Assembly (NCBI GenBank): GCA_002449665.1
Contig: DJXH01000026.1
Coordinates: 1-11,325 of the forward strand
Origin: Bacteroidales bacterium UBA7009
Lineage (GTDB): Bacteria > Bacteroidota > Bacteroidia > Bacteroidales > Paludibacteraceae
Reading direction: 5' to 3'
DNA length: 11,325 nucleotides
The notes under the pieces were generated by a model. It had not been told where the DNA came from. It worked only from the letters and a program-made list of their open reading frames with translations, and did not search any database. The position numbers and the translations under genes are program-made. This document shows positions 1 through 7,831 of the stretch, piece by piece; within the stretch, counting starts at the first letter, position 1, and every line of letters starts with the position of its first letter.

Positions 1-1
1 T

Positions 2-349
2 ATGCCAAGATCAGTAAATCATGTTGCTTCTCGCGCACGCCGCAAGAAGATTATGAGCCTCACAAGAGGTAACTTTGGTGGCCGTGCTAATGTATGGACA
101 GTCGCCAAAAACACATGGGAAAAAGGTTTGCAATATGCTTACCGCGACCGTAAAAACAAAAAACGCACTTTCCGCGCATTGTGGATTCAGCGTATAAACG
201 CAGCCGCACGTCTTGAAGGATTGAGCTACAGCCAGCTTATGGGTGCCCTCAAGAAAGCAGGTATAGAAATCAACCGTAAGGTGCTTGCCGACCTTGCTAT
301 GAACCAACCCCAGGCTTTCAAGGCTATCGTTGAAAAAGCAAAAGCATAA
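2..349 (+). CDS. rplT: 50S ribosomal protein L20 (bL20)
   Basis: Encodes 115 residues, close to the usual 115-120 for bL20, a 23S rRNA-binding protein needed early in assembly of the large subunit; in several bacteria it also represses its own operon. The sequence shows the family signature: the N-terminal MPRSVNHVASRARRKK basic stretch, the GRANVWTVAK region, YAYRDRKNKKR, and the helical C-terminal domain with LWIQRINAAAR and GLSYSQLMGALKKAGIEINR. The ATG lies at the second base of the window, so the upstream region, where infC and rpmI normally sit, is not visible. The gene is complete and ends 21 bp before a strong intrinsic terminator, so it is probably the last gene of its operon. Identification is firm. 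Confidence 0.97.
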   Translation: MPRSVNHVASRARRKKIMSLTRGNFGGRANVWTVAKNTWEKGLQYAYRDRKNKKRTFRALWIQRINAAARLEGLSYSQLMGALKKAGIEINRKVLADLAMNQPQAFKAIVEKAKA

Positions 350-370
350 TTAAGGCTTTATCAACCCCGT

Positions 371-408
371 TCAGCGTACTCACCCACCCGAGTGCGCTGA
401 TTTTTTTT
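371..408 (+). terminator. Intrinsic terminator after rplT
   Basis: An 11-bp stem (371-381 with 390-400) has one G-T wobble and an 8-nt loop, and is followed directly by eight T residues (401-408). This is a textbook Rho-independent terminator for the rplT operon. The T run continues into the TTTG that I read as the -33 element of the next gene's promoter. Confidence 0.9.
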
Positions 409-436
409 GTAATATATATTTTTTGCCTTACCTTTG
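406..436 (+). promoter_or_regulatory. Bacteroidetes-type promoter for the 463-2118 gene
   Basis: A TTTG at 406-409 and a TACCTTTG at 429-436 are separated by 19 bp. This matches the -33 / -7 arrangement (TTTG and TAnnTTTG) used by the primary sigma factor of Bacteroidetes. Transcription would start at about 442-445, giving a leader of about 20 nt before the ATG at 463. An extra TTTTTTG lies at 419-425, also seen in the two following promoters. Confidence 0.8.
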
Positions 437-462
437 CAGCCGATATGTAACTATTTACCACT

Positions 463-2118
463 ATGATACGCAAATACCGTCTTCTCGCCATTTTGCTTTT
501 TATCCCCTTGTTTTGCGTAGGTCAGGAGCAGGATTCCACCCCCATAGAGTGGCTCGGCCCCTTCTCTGTAAGCAGCACAAGGATAGTCTATTTCTCTCGC
601 GGTAACCTGCAATACAATGCCGCTCTCGGCTCGCATCTTGCAGCCGACGGCACTACGCAACCCGGCACTTGGCGTTTTGCAGAGAGCCAGTTGGACTATG
701 TAGGCAATAGTTTTGGTTCTGGTTCTCTTAATAAAGGCAATGTGTATCACAACGGCGTAAAGTGCGATAACTGGCTTGTGAGCGAGACGTATGACGGTTG
801 GATTGACATCTTTGCATGGGCTACAAGCGGCTGGAACAGCGGTGCAGACGAATATCAGCCTTGGGCTAATACGCCGGAGCAGACCCACTCTCGCTACTAC
901 GTAGGCGGTGACAAAAATAATAATCTTGTCGGCGAATATGCCTATGCTGACTGGGGGCTGTATAACGAGATACATTTAGGCGATTATGTATATCCGCCCG
1001 GGACGTGGCGACTGCTCACAAACGACGAATGGACTTATCTTCTCGAAGACCGTCCTAATGCTTCCAAACTCTGTGCGCAGGTAAAAATGGATGGAATAAG
1101 CGGTTTTGTCCTACTGCCGGACGACTGGATAGCACCTTCAGGGATAACACTCGTATCAGGTATGACAGTCAAAGCCAATAAAAACATCCTTTCTCTTGAC
1201 GACTGGCAGCGTATGGAGGCTCGCGGTGCCGTCTTCCTACCTGCAAGCATAAGCCGATATTATGACCAAGCCACATATTGGTCTTCCACCTCCTGCGGAG
1301 AATACTCCGCCTGCGGTTTTTCCTTTTACGACGGTGGCTCGGCAAGCACCGGCTGTACTAACTATGGCTATAGCACCCGCCATAGAGATTGGCATGCTTG
1401 CATACGCTTGGTGCGCGAGTTGCCTATACAGACATATGAAGTTAGTCTGCCCGATGACCTTAGCGCAGATGCTTATAGACAAATATATGAGAAGTACAAT
1501 GGCGGGGAAGTGAATGTTACTCTCTTGCGTAATTTTGCCCCCGACGAGTGGACTACTCTTGCTCTGCCCTTTGATTATGACCTTGAAGATACTCCTTTCG
1601 ACGGCTGCGTATATGAGATAGACGACGCTACGGCTGATGATGATAATGGATTGATAATCTCTTTCTTCCCCGTCAGCGAGATTAAAACAGGTGTGCCGTA
1701 CCTGTTACGTCCTCAAACGCAGTTGATTGAGCCGCGATTTGAAGGGGTGCAGATGAAGAGTTTTGACTCTCGCTCTGTTCTTACTCCGAGTGAGCAGGCT
1801 GAATTCAGGTCGGTGATGGCATATTCACGTCTTACCAACCGCACATCTTTGTTCTTGAATAACAACCGCTTGTATTACGCCAATCAGCAGCAAGGAACAA
1901 GGATGCGTGCCTTCCGTGCATATATTGAATTAGTTAACCCCGAATACTTTACCTATATGCCTTATAGAGTGCGTTTCGCAGGCGAGGATATAGAAGTAAC
2001 GGAAGGTGCTGCCGATGCAGACGAGAGACAGGGCATCAATACAATCAAATACATCGAAAATAACAGGCTGATAATCGAGCGAGAAGGAATAAAATACAAC
2101 GTTTCGGCAGTAAAGTGA
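463..2118 (+). CDS. Secreted protein with FISUMP-like region
   Basis: Encodes 551 residues. Residues 1-20 form a signal peptide (basic MIRKYR, hydrophobic core, cleavage probably after Gly20 before QEQDS), so the protein is exported. Residues about 34-318 resemble the repeated-motif proteins of Bacteroidales annotated as FISUMP or as surface and adhesion-type proteins: FSVSSTRIVYFSRGNLQYN, GTWRFAESQLDYVG, PPGTWRLLTNDEWTYLL, FVLLPDDW, YWSSTSCG and HACIRLVRE follow the family's order. Residues about 330-510 form a second, beta-rich region starting around EWTTLALPFDYDL, a theme common in secreted Bacteroidales proteins. The last 30 residues (NRLIIEREGIKYNVSAVK) look like a short C-terminal tail. 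Whether it is a sorting signal is uncertain. It has its own promoter. The molecular function is unknown; glycan or surface binding is only a guess. Confidence 0.75.
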   Translation: MIRKYRLLAILLFIPLFCVGQEQDSTPIEWLGPFSVSSTRIVYFSRGNLQYNAALGSHLAADGTTQPGTWRFAESQLDYVGNSFGSGSLNKGNVYHNGVKCDNWLVSETYDGWIDIFAWATSGWNSGADEYQPWANTPEQTHSRYYVGGDKNNNLVGEYAYADWGLYNEIHLGDYVYPPGTWRLLTNDEWTYLLEDRPNASKLCAQVKMDGISGFVLLPDDWIAPSGITLVSGMTVKANKNILSLDDWQRMEARGAVFLPASISRYYDQATYWSSTSCGEYSACGFSFYDGGSASTGCTNYGYSTRHRDWHACIRLVRELPIQTYEVSLPDDLSADAYRQIYEKYNGGEVNVTLLRNFAPDEWTTLALPFDYDLEDTPFDGCVYEIDDATADDDNGLIISFFPVSEIKTGVPYLLRPQTQLIEPRFEGVQMKSFDSRSVLTPSEQAEFRSVMAYSRLTNRTSLFLNNNRLYYANQQQGTRMRAFRAYIELVNPEYFTYMPYRVRFAGEDIEVTEGAADADERQGINTIKYIENNRLIIEREGIKYNVSAVK

Positions 2119-2135
2119 AATAGTTATAAGTTTTT

Positions 2136-2166
2136 TTTGCAGATTGTATTTTTTGTACTACCTTTG
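2136..2166 (+). promoter_or_regulatory. Bacteroidetes-type promoter for the 2211-3032 gene
   Basis: A TTTG at 2136-2139 (end of an eight-T run) and TACCTTTG at 2159-2166 are 19 bp apart, matching the -33/-7 consensus. The leader from about 2173 to the ATG at 2211 is A-rich, as is usual in Bacteroidetes, with no classical Shine-Dalgarno. I saw no clear terminator between 2119 and this promoter, so some read-through from the previous gene is possible. Confidence 0.8.
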
Positions 2167-2210
2167 CGCGCAAATTCTTAACCAACTAATAATCACAAAA
2201 ATCTAAATTT

Positions 2211-3032
2211 ATGAAAAAGGTACTTTTTCTTTCTATGATTGCCGTAACATTTATGGCATGTAATTTATTAAAGAACGAGCCTTCTGCTGTTTCCGACACG
2301 GACAAAAAAGCAACAGCAGTAGCTACTGTAAATTCTGCAAGTATGCTCGGCAATACTCCTGAAGCCGCATCAAAGAGCCTGACAGATGCAGGTTTCAAGA
2401 AAGTATCCTCATCTCGTCTCCCTGAATTTGCCCCCCAACGCAGAGATGTTCGTCGTGCGCCGCAGAGAGTAACTGATGGTGCTACAATTGACTATTATGT
2501 TTATGGTCTTCCTTCAAACATTGAGTCTATGTCTGAAGACGAGATAAAAGCTGCCGTTTTCTTGGCTCTCAAGCAAGGCAAAAGTATGGTACAGGCCAAT
2601 GTGATGTATTCCGACAATAAGGTATCTGCTGTGGCTTCCGCATTCATAGCTCCTGCCAACAAAAGCAACGTCACGCTTTATACCAACGCCAGCAACGAAC
2701 TCTATGAAAGAATCCGTATAATCAGTTCAGTTGAAAAATCTTGGGAAGGTGAAATAACCAACCATAACGGAAACTCCACTGACCAAAGTGTTAGTTATAC
2801 CGACCACAGTTCTTTCGTATCAAGTATTGCCGCCTTTACTTCGATGGATGCAACAGAGTACGGTTATGTAATTACTCCCGAATCTGTAGATGACGGTCTG
2901 TATTATGCAGGACTTTGGTACTGCCCCTCAGAAGAAGAAATTCAGCAACTCTCTAAAGAGAAAGTGGTTGCATTCGTTACCGGTGGTACTGCCGTTGCCA
3001 ATACCAGTATGGAAGACTATTTCTTTGATTAA
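2211..3032 (+). CDS. Lipoprotein of unknown function
   Basis: Encodes 273 residues. Residues 1-17 are a lipoprotein signal: MKKVLFLSMI, then VTFMAC, with Cys17 as the expected lipidation site. The mature start (CNLLKNEPS) has no acidic run directly after the cysteine, so surface export by the Bacteroidetes lipoprotein export signal is not evident. Residues about 20-90 are low in hydrophobics and rich in Ala, Ser, Thr, Lys and Arg and are probably flexible. From residue 92 (IDYYVYGLPSNIESMSEDEIKAAVFLALKQGKSMVQANVMYSD) the chain looks folded, with mixed helix and strand and a basic-to-acidic pattern. I recognise no family or catalytic motif. It is a single-gene unit between its own promoter and a strong stem-loop at 3053-3083. 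The gene call is secure; the function is not assignable. Confidence 0.85.
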   Translation: MKKVLFLSMIAVTFMACNLLKNEPSAVSDTDKKATAVATVNSASMLGNTPEAASKSLTDAGFKKVSSSRLPEFAPQRRDVRRAPQRVTDGATIDYYVYGLPSNIESMSEDEIKAAVFLALKQGKSMVQANVMYSDNKVSAVASAFIAPANKSNVTLYTNASNELYERIRIISSVEKSWEGEITNHNGNSTDQSVSYTDHSSFVSSIAAFTSMDATEYGYVITPESVDDGLYYAGLWYCPSEEEIQQLSKEKVVAFVTGGTAVANTSMEDYFFD

Positions 3033-3052
3033 AAATTCCACACAGAATATAG

Positions 3053-3083
3053 GAAATGACATCCGTTTTGCGGATGTCATTTC
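3053..3083 (+). terminator. Stem-loop terminator after the 2211-3032 lipoprotein gene
   Basis: A perfect 13-bp inverted repeat (3053-3065 with 3071-3083) has a 5-nt TTTTG loop, 20 bp after the stop codon. The following TTGTTTATT is only moderately T-rich, but the stem is very stable. On the minus strand an A- and T-rich flank also follows, so it could work in both directions. Confidence 0.8.
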
Positions 3084-3136
3084 TTGTTTATTACGTACAA
3101 AGGCTGCGATTAACAGAAATAGTTATGCAAATTATT

Positions 3137-3167
3137 TTTGAAAATCGCTTTTTTTGCACTACCTTTG
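3137..3167 (+). promoter_or_regulatory. Promoter of the five-gene amylase-ispE operon
   Basis: TTTG at 3137-3140 and TACCTTTG at 3160-3167 are spaced by 19 bp, an exact fit to the Bacteroidetes -33/-7 arrangement. Transcription would begin at about 3173-3176. An ATG at 3184 is in frame with the downstream gene but is stopped by TAA after five codons, so translation must begin at 3205. No operator-like palindrome is obvious around it. Confidence 0.82.
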
Positions 3168-3204
3168 CAGCGGAATATGCACAATGCGTTTTCGTTTCTA
3201 AACT

Positions 3205-4107
3205 ATGACCAAAAATGCGCGACTATCACGACTACTGCTCACGCTATCACTCACTCTGCTGCTGATAGCCGCTCCGCATACCTTGTCCGCGCAGTTGCTA
3301 TACGAGATTTCCGGCAACAGCTCCAAAGCCAAGTCTTATCTGCTTGCCACCAACCGCCTGACAGACATCTCTTTTCTTGACTCCGTACCTAATGTCTTCA
3401 AGTGCTATGAGCGTGCTCGGTGCGTAGTAACGGAGTTTGCCATGCAAGACTATGAGGCTATTGCCGCTCTGCGTCAAGCCGCACTGCTGCCCGATTCCGT
3501 CAGCCTCAACTCTTTCTATTCCCCCGCCGAATATAAAGCCATAGACGAAGCCCTCAACCTCACTCTCGGTATGGGGCTTGATAAGATAGGGCGTATGAAG
3601 CCGTCTTTTCTCGTGGAAATGTACCGCACCGAACTTATGAAAAAGTGGGCAGGGTTTGACGAACAACGCTCCGTGGAAACTTTCTTCGAGATGGTGGCAC
3701 AGCAACGGTCGCTGCCTATATATGGGCTTGATGACATAGGCGAAACGATGTATATGACCTTTGAGCGCGAACCGATGCACCACCAGTGTAAAGAACTCAA
3801 AGATATCATTGAAAGTCCGGAAAAAGAAGTGAAACAGGAAAAAAACATCTGCGCTCTTTATAAACATGGCAGGCTCAACGAGATTGCAATACAAGTGCTC
3901 AGTCCGAATAACACTTCCACTATCTCTTACTCCGATTATCAGGTCTATGCCCGCCGCAACGATGTGTGGGTAAAACGCCTGCAACCTTACCTCAAAGACG
4001 GCAAGGCGTTTATCACCCTCAATGCCGTCTATCTCGGCGGCGAAGACGGACTGATAGCCAAACTCAAAGCCGCAGGATACAGGGTCAGACCCGTAAACAG
4101 AAAATAA
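3205..4107 (+). CDS. TraB/GumN-fold exported protein, probable pseudoenzyme
   Basis: Encodes 300 residues with a signal peptide (residues 1-29, cleavage probably after SAQ or its Ala). The body fits the TraB/PrgY/GumN (TIKI-like) family: LLYEISGNSSKAKSYLLATN at the start, SFLDSVP, VVTEFAMQD with the conserved acidic residue (Glu77), MKPSFLVEM, SVETFFEMVAQQ, LPIYGLDD, the RNDVWVKRLQPYL helix, and AFITLNAVYLGGEDGLIAKL at the end. In active relatives the first and last blocks each carry a GxxH motif (GTIH-like, and GAxH before LxGxxGL). Here these read ATNR (48-51) and NAVY (273-276), so both histidines and both glycines are gone. It is first in the five-gene operon, 21 bp before the next gene. 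The fold assignment is fairly sure; loss of metal-dependent activity is inferred from the missing residues. Confidence 0.8.
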   Translation: MTKNARLSRLLLTLSLTLLLIAAPHTLSAQLLYEISGNSSKAKSYLLATNRLTDISFLDSVPNVFKCYERARCVVTEFAMQDYEAIAALRQAALLPDSVSLNSFYSPAEYKAIDEALNLTLGMGLDKIGRMKPSFLVEMYRTELMKKWAGFDEQRSVETFFEMVAQQRSLPIYGLDDIGETMYMTFEREPMHHQCKELKDIIESPEKEVKQEKNICALYKHGRLNEIAIQVLSPNNTSTISYSDYQVYARRNDVWVKRLQPYLKDGKAFITLNAVYLGGEDGLIAKLKAAGYRVRPVNRK

Positions 4108-4128
4108 TCACATAACATCTATACCGCT

Positions 4129-6204
4129 ATGAGAAAACACTTGACCTCTTTGCTCTTTGCAGCAACTATCGCTTTCGCCTCCGGCTGTACGAAAGACAAC
4201 CGTTATGCCGACTGCACGACACCTATAATGCCTATTCACTATTCGGGCGATAGTACACTTGTCCATATCACCGACTACCTGCCGTTTATCGACCAAAACA
4301 GCAAAGTGGAAATTTCTGCCGACTCCCACTATACTGCCACCGAACCCAAAGACGGCACTTTTGTACTTTTCGGTGATAACACGCTTGCTAACATCACTTT
4401 CACCACTTGCAAGGGTAGGGTGGATGTCCCCGTTTTGCCGCGACTTGAAACGGAACAGGCTCTTGCTCTGACCGAAATAACGGAAAAAGGAGAAATAACT
4501 ATTGAAGAAAAAGGACTCGAAACGGGAAACGAAAAAATACTTGTCTATATAGGCAACCGACTGCTCCCCGAAGATGATGTCGAAGGACTTGATGTAGAGA
4601 GTTGGACTGTTATTCTGCCCAAAGACGGCAAAGGACGCGAATATATGCGCGTATATGCGCAGTTTGGCGATGTACTTGCCAACGACCTGCTTATCCCTTT
4701 GCAAGACGGCAAACCCGTAACTGATGCTTCTCAACTGACAAGACACGACGACCAAGCGCAAGTACTCTACTCTGTGCTTATCGACCGCTTCCATAACGGC
4801 AATACCGCCAACGACAGCAAACTGAACTCACCCGAAGTGCTGGATATAGTGGATTATCAGGGCGGCGATATAGCCGGTATAACAGCCAAGATAGAAAACG
4901 GCTTCTTCGACTCTCTCGGCGTAACGACCATCTGGATAAGTCCTATCACGCAAAACCCTTGGGATGCGTGGGGCTATTATCCTTTCTCGCAAAACGCCGA
5001 CGGAACATACAACAACAAGTACGACCCCTCTCGTCCTTATACACGCTTCTCCGGCTACCACGGCTATTGGCCCTTGTACGCTACTGCCATCGACCGCCGC
5101 TTTGGTACGGACGACGAACTCAGAACAATGCTCACTGCCGCTCATAAGCACAACAAAAACGTCATACTCGACTACGTTGCCAACCACATGCACATCAACT
5201 CCCCAACGCTGCAAGCCCACCCCGACTGGCATACCGACTCCATTCTGCCCGATGGCAGGCGTAACTTCGAACTATGGGACGAGGCAAGACTGACCACGTG
5301 GTTTGATACACATATCCCGACCCTCGACCTCGAGCGCGAAGATGTCTATATGCCTATGACCGACTCGGCTCTCTATTGGCTGCAGAACTTCGACTTCGAC
5401 GGCTACCGCCACGATGCCTGCAAACATATACCCGAATGTTACTGGCGCGAACTTACCCACAAAGCCGTTACGCGCTTCCCCGATCGGCATATATGGATGA
5501 TAGGCGAGACCTACGGTTCGCCCGAACTCATCAACACCTACGTCAAAACAGGTATGCTGAACGCGCAGTTTGACTTCAATGTCTATTTCACCGCCATCAA
5601 TGCCCTCACGGGTCGTTGCCCGATGAGCGAGATTGACCGAGTTATACGTGAGTCGCTTGCAGCCTATGGCTCACACCACACTATGGGTAATATCTCTGGC
5701 AACCACGACCAGACACGTATAGCCTCTATTATGGGCGGTGCCGTTGCCGACGGCGAAGATGCTAAAATGGCAGGTTGGACGAGGACTGTGGGTTTAGGCG
5801 ACACTGACAATGCCTATCGCCGCGCACTTATGATGCAAGTGCTCAACCTTACCATCCCCGGAGTGCCGTGTATCTACCAGGGCGACGAGTATGCCGAAGC
5901 CGGAGGCAATGACCCCGACAACAGACACATGATGCGCTTTGACTCACTCAGCGAAAGAGAAAAAGCGTTCAAGCAAAACGTTGAAACGCTCATTCGCCTG
6001 CGCCGCTCGTCTATGGCTCTTATGTACGGCGACTATATGCTCAACGAAACAAACGCCGATGTGCTCGACTTTAGCAGGGTATATGCCGGCGAAGAAGTGA
6101 GGGTCGTTCTTTCCCGTAGCGGAAAATGCGCTATAATGAAAAGACCTTTCGCAGGATTCAACGTGCATACCGGCGATTATCAAACAATCTTTGAAACAAA
6201 ATAA
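4129..6204 (+). CDS. GH13 alpha-amylase-family lipoprotein (691 aa)
   Basis: Encodes 691 residues. The lipoprotein signal ends at FASGC, lipidated on Cys20, and the protein should be anchored in the outer membrane. Residues about 25-205 are an extra N-terminal beta-rich region, probably two Ig-like domains. The GH13 barrel starts at about 209 (VLYSVLIDRFHNG). All four conserved regions are present: I, DYVANH (348-353); II, GYRHDACKH (425-433) with nucleophile Asp429; III, GET with acid/base Glu460; IV, SGNHDQTR (523-530) with Asp527. The short C-terminal region (about 600-691) fits domain C. It should cleave alpha-1,4-glucosidic bonds in starch-like glucans or maltodextrins; the architecture resembles neopullulanase or cyclomaltodextrinase types more than plain amylase, but exact specificity is not readable. 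Only 9 bp separate it from the next gene. Confidence 0.93.
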   Translation: MRKHLTSLLFAATIAFASGCTKDNRYADCTTPIMPIHYSGDSTLVHITDYLPFIDQNSKVEISADSHYTATEPKDGTFVLFGDNTLANITFTTCKGRVDVPVLPRLETEQALALTEITEKGEITIEEKGLETGNEKILVYIGNRLLPEDDVEGLDVESWTVILPKDGKGREYMRVYAQFGDVLANDLLIPLQDGKPVTDASQLTRHDDQAQVLYSVLIDRFHNGNTANDSKLNSPEVLDIVDYQGGDIAGITAKIENGFFDSLGVTTIWISPITQNPWDAWGYYPFSQNADGTYNNKYDPSRPYTRFSGYHGYWPLYATAIDRRFGTDDELRTMLTAAHKHNKNVILDYVANHMHINSPTLQAHPDWHTDSILPDGRRNFELWDEARLTTWFDTHIPTLDLEREDVYMPMTDSALYWLQNFDFDGYRHDACKHIPECYWRELTHKAVTRFPDRHIWMIGETYGSPELINTYVKTGMLNAQFDFNVYFTAINALTGRCPMSEIDRVIRESLAAYGSHHTMGNISGNHDQTRIASIMGGAVADGEDAKMAGWTRTVGLGDTDNAYRRALMMQVLNLTIPGVPCIYQGDEYAEAGGNDPDNRHMMRFDSLSEREKAFKQNVETLIRLRRSSMALMYGDYMLNETNADVLDFSRVYAGEEVRVVLSRSGKCAIMKRPFAGFNVHTGDYQTIFETK

Positions 6205-6213
6205 CGTAACTAT

Positions 6214-7803
6214 ATGAAGAGGATATTTTTTAGTTTGATTATTGCAGCCCTTTCAGTATCCGGCTTTGCCGATGATAAGGCTGCGGTTGTTATTCCGAAT
6301 GACGGATTGTATGTTACCACTAAAGCCGTTCTCCCAAAAGACAAGGCGCGCTTGGTAGTGGAAGGCAGACTGGGTAAAGACGCTCCGGAAAAAGCAACCG
6401 CCGTAGTGGAGATAAAATACGACGGCAAGACGGTTTGGTCGTTTGCCAAATCGATGAAAAAAGACAAACCTTTTGTTGCGGAAAAGACTATGCCGCTCGC
6501 TCGCGTCTGGTCGGTGGACAACCCCGCTCTCTATACCGCCTCACTTACTATTTATGACGGCAAAACCCGAATTGCTTCACGCACCGATACTTTCGGTATC
6601 CGCACTTCGCGTATAGCAAAGGATACGGGGCTTATCGTAAACAACGAACTCACCCGCCTCAAAGGTCTTAACCTGCCTGCCGACTTCTGGCTTCACGGCT
6701 GCGACAGGAGTGTTATCAAGGCCGTTATCAAGCACGCCAAGGACATGGGCTGCAATGCTCTCTACTTGGAAGACTCCACGCTCGTTTACGAAGCCGTGCG
6801 CGCCTGCGACGAGGACGGTATGATGCTTATAGCCGATGCGCGCCGCGCCGTCGAACTGCGCAACCACCCCTCCGTAGTGATGTGGACCGCAGGCAGTCAG
6901 ACCGCTTCCACCTGCATCAAATCCGAACTGACCGCGATGTCAGACCTTGCTGCCGCCACCAAGACTGCTGACCCGTACAGACCCGTAACGGCAGGACTCA
7001 AACAGATAGACTGCGCCGTTTCCGCAGGACTTGCAGACAGGCTGGATATACTCGGACTGAACGCCGCACCATTCAGATATACAGAAGCCAAAAATAAATC
7101 GCGACAACACCTTACCCTCAGCCTTTGCTCCGACTTCTACTCCGACGAAGAACGCGAGACAGGTACCGAAAAATGGGTTGTAGGACAGTTTATTCGCACT
7201 AACCTTATCCCTATCATCAATCAGACCGACACTTTCTTTATCTATCGCAGCCTGTGGAACAACACAAGCCCCACACTGCATATCTCCACCTCTTGGAACC
7301 GCTCCGAAGGCTCTCACGTCTCACTTATCGCCTACTCCAACCTCTATGAGGGTGAACTGCTCGTCAACGGAAAAAGCGCAGGCTTCAGCCGCTCGTTTGT
7401 ATGGCCCGACGTGCAGTATGCCAAAGGCGAGGTAAAAGTGGTAGGCTACAACGACAAAAGACAAAAAATAAAAACCATTGCCAAATCCTCTGCCGGCGAT
7501 CCCGCCTACATAGAGATAGTACCGACCTACCTCGGTAGCGTCACTTTCGTTACTATGCGCCTCAAAGATAAAGACAACAACTACTGCGACAATGCCGAAA
7601 GACAGATAAACATCAAGACCGAAGGCGACGGCAAACTTATAGGCATCGCACTCTCCGACAACTATGCTGATGTCTCTGCCGGCAACGTCACAATAGGTAC
7701 CTACAAAGGTCAGGTAACGGCTGTTATCAAAGGTAATGCCACAGTCAGTGCCACCGCCGATGACCTCATAGGTGCAGCCTTGCAGATAAATCACAATAAA
7801 TAG
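6214..7803 (+). CDS. GH2-derived exported protein lacking catalytic glutamates
   Basis: Encodes 529 residues with a signal peptide cleaved near Ala19. It follows the glycoside hydrolase family 2 layout without the N-terminal sugar-binding domain: an Ig-like domain (about 45-133, with ARVWSVDNPALYTASLTIYD and TFGIRTSRI), a reduced barrel (about 138-345, with LIVNNELTRLKGLNLPADF, MGCNALYLED, RACDEDGMMLIAD and NHPSVVMWTAGSQ), then Ig-like domains with HISTSWNRSEG and LLVNGKSAGF (about 355-425) and a last beta domain (430-520). In active GH2 enzymes the barrel block ends WSIGNE, where Glu is the acid/base; here it is Gln229. The SETAS-type nucleophile block reads LSLCSDF (302-308), without the Glu. 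The segment before NHPS is also shortened. It is too intact to be decaying randomly, with no stop or frameshift. Lost hydrolysis and a kept carbohydrate-binding role are inferences. It sits between the two amylase genes. Confidence 0.82.
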   Translation: MKRIFFSLIIAALSVSGFADDKAAVVIPNDGLYVTTKAVLPKDKARLVVEGRLGKDAPEKATAVVEIKYDGKTVWSFAKSMKKDKPFVAEKTMPLARVWSVDNPALYTASLTIYDGKTRIASRTDTFGIRTSRIAKDTGLIVNNELTRLKGLNLPADFWLHGCDRSVIKAVIKHAKDMGCNALYLEDSTLVYEAVRACDEDGMMLIADARRAVELRNHPSVVMWTAGSQTASTCIKSELTAMSDLAAATKTADPYRPVTAGLKQIDCAVSAGLADRLDILGLNAAPFRYTEAKNKSRQHLTLSLCSDFYSDEERETGTEKWVVGQFIRTNLIPIINQTDTFFIYRSLWNNTSPTLHISTSWNRSEGSHVSLIAYSNLYEGELLVNGKSAGFSRSFVWPDVQYAKGEVKVVGYNDKRQKIKTIAKSSAGDPAYIEIVPTYLGSVTFVTMRLKDKDNNYCDNAERQINIKTEGDGKLIGIALSDNYADVSAGNVTIGTYKGQVTAVIKGNATVSATADDLIGAALQINHNK

Positions 7804-7831
7804 AATATCAATACTATAACTCACTACAACA

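Noticed and set aside
3184..3201. In-frame upstream ATG before the TraB/GumN gene
   Set aside because: It is stopped by TAA after five codons, so it cannot extend the gene. A regulatory role of the mini-ORF is possible but unsupported.
4108..4794. A 228-codon open frame on the minus strand
   Set aside because: It is antisense to the lipoprotein signal and N-terminal region of the 691-aa GH13 gene and shows no recognisable domain; the same explanation applies to the minus-strand frames at 3298-3984 and 7321-7914.
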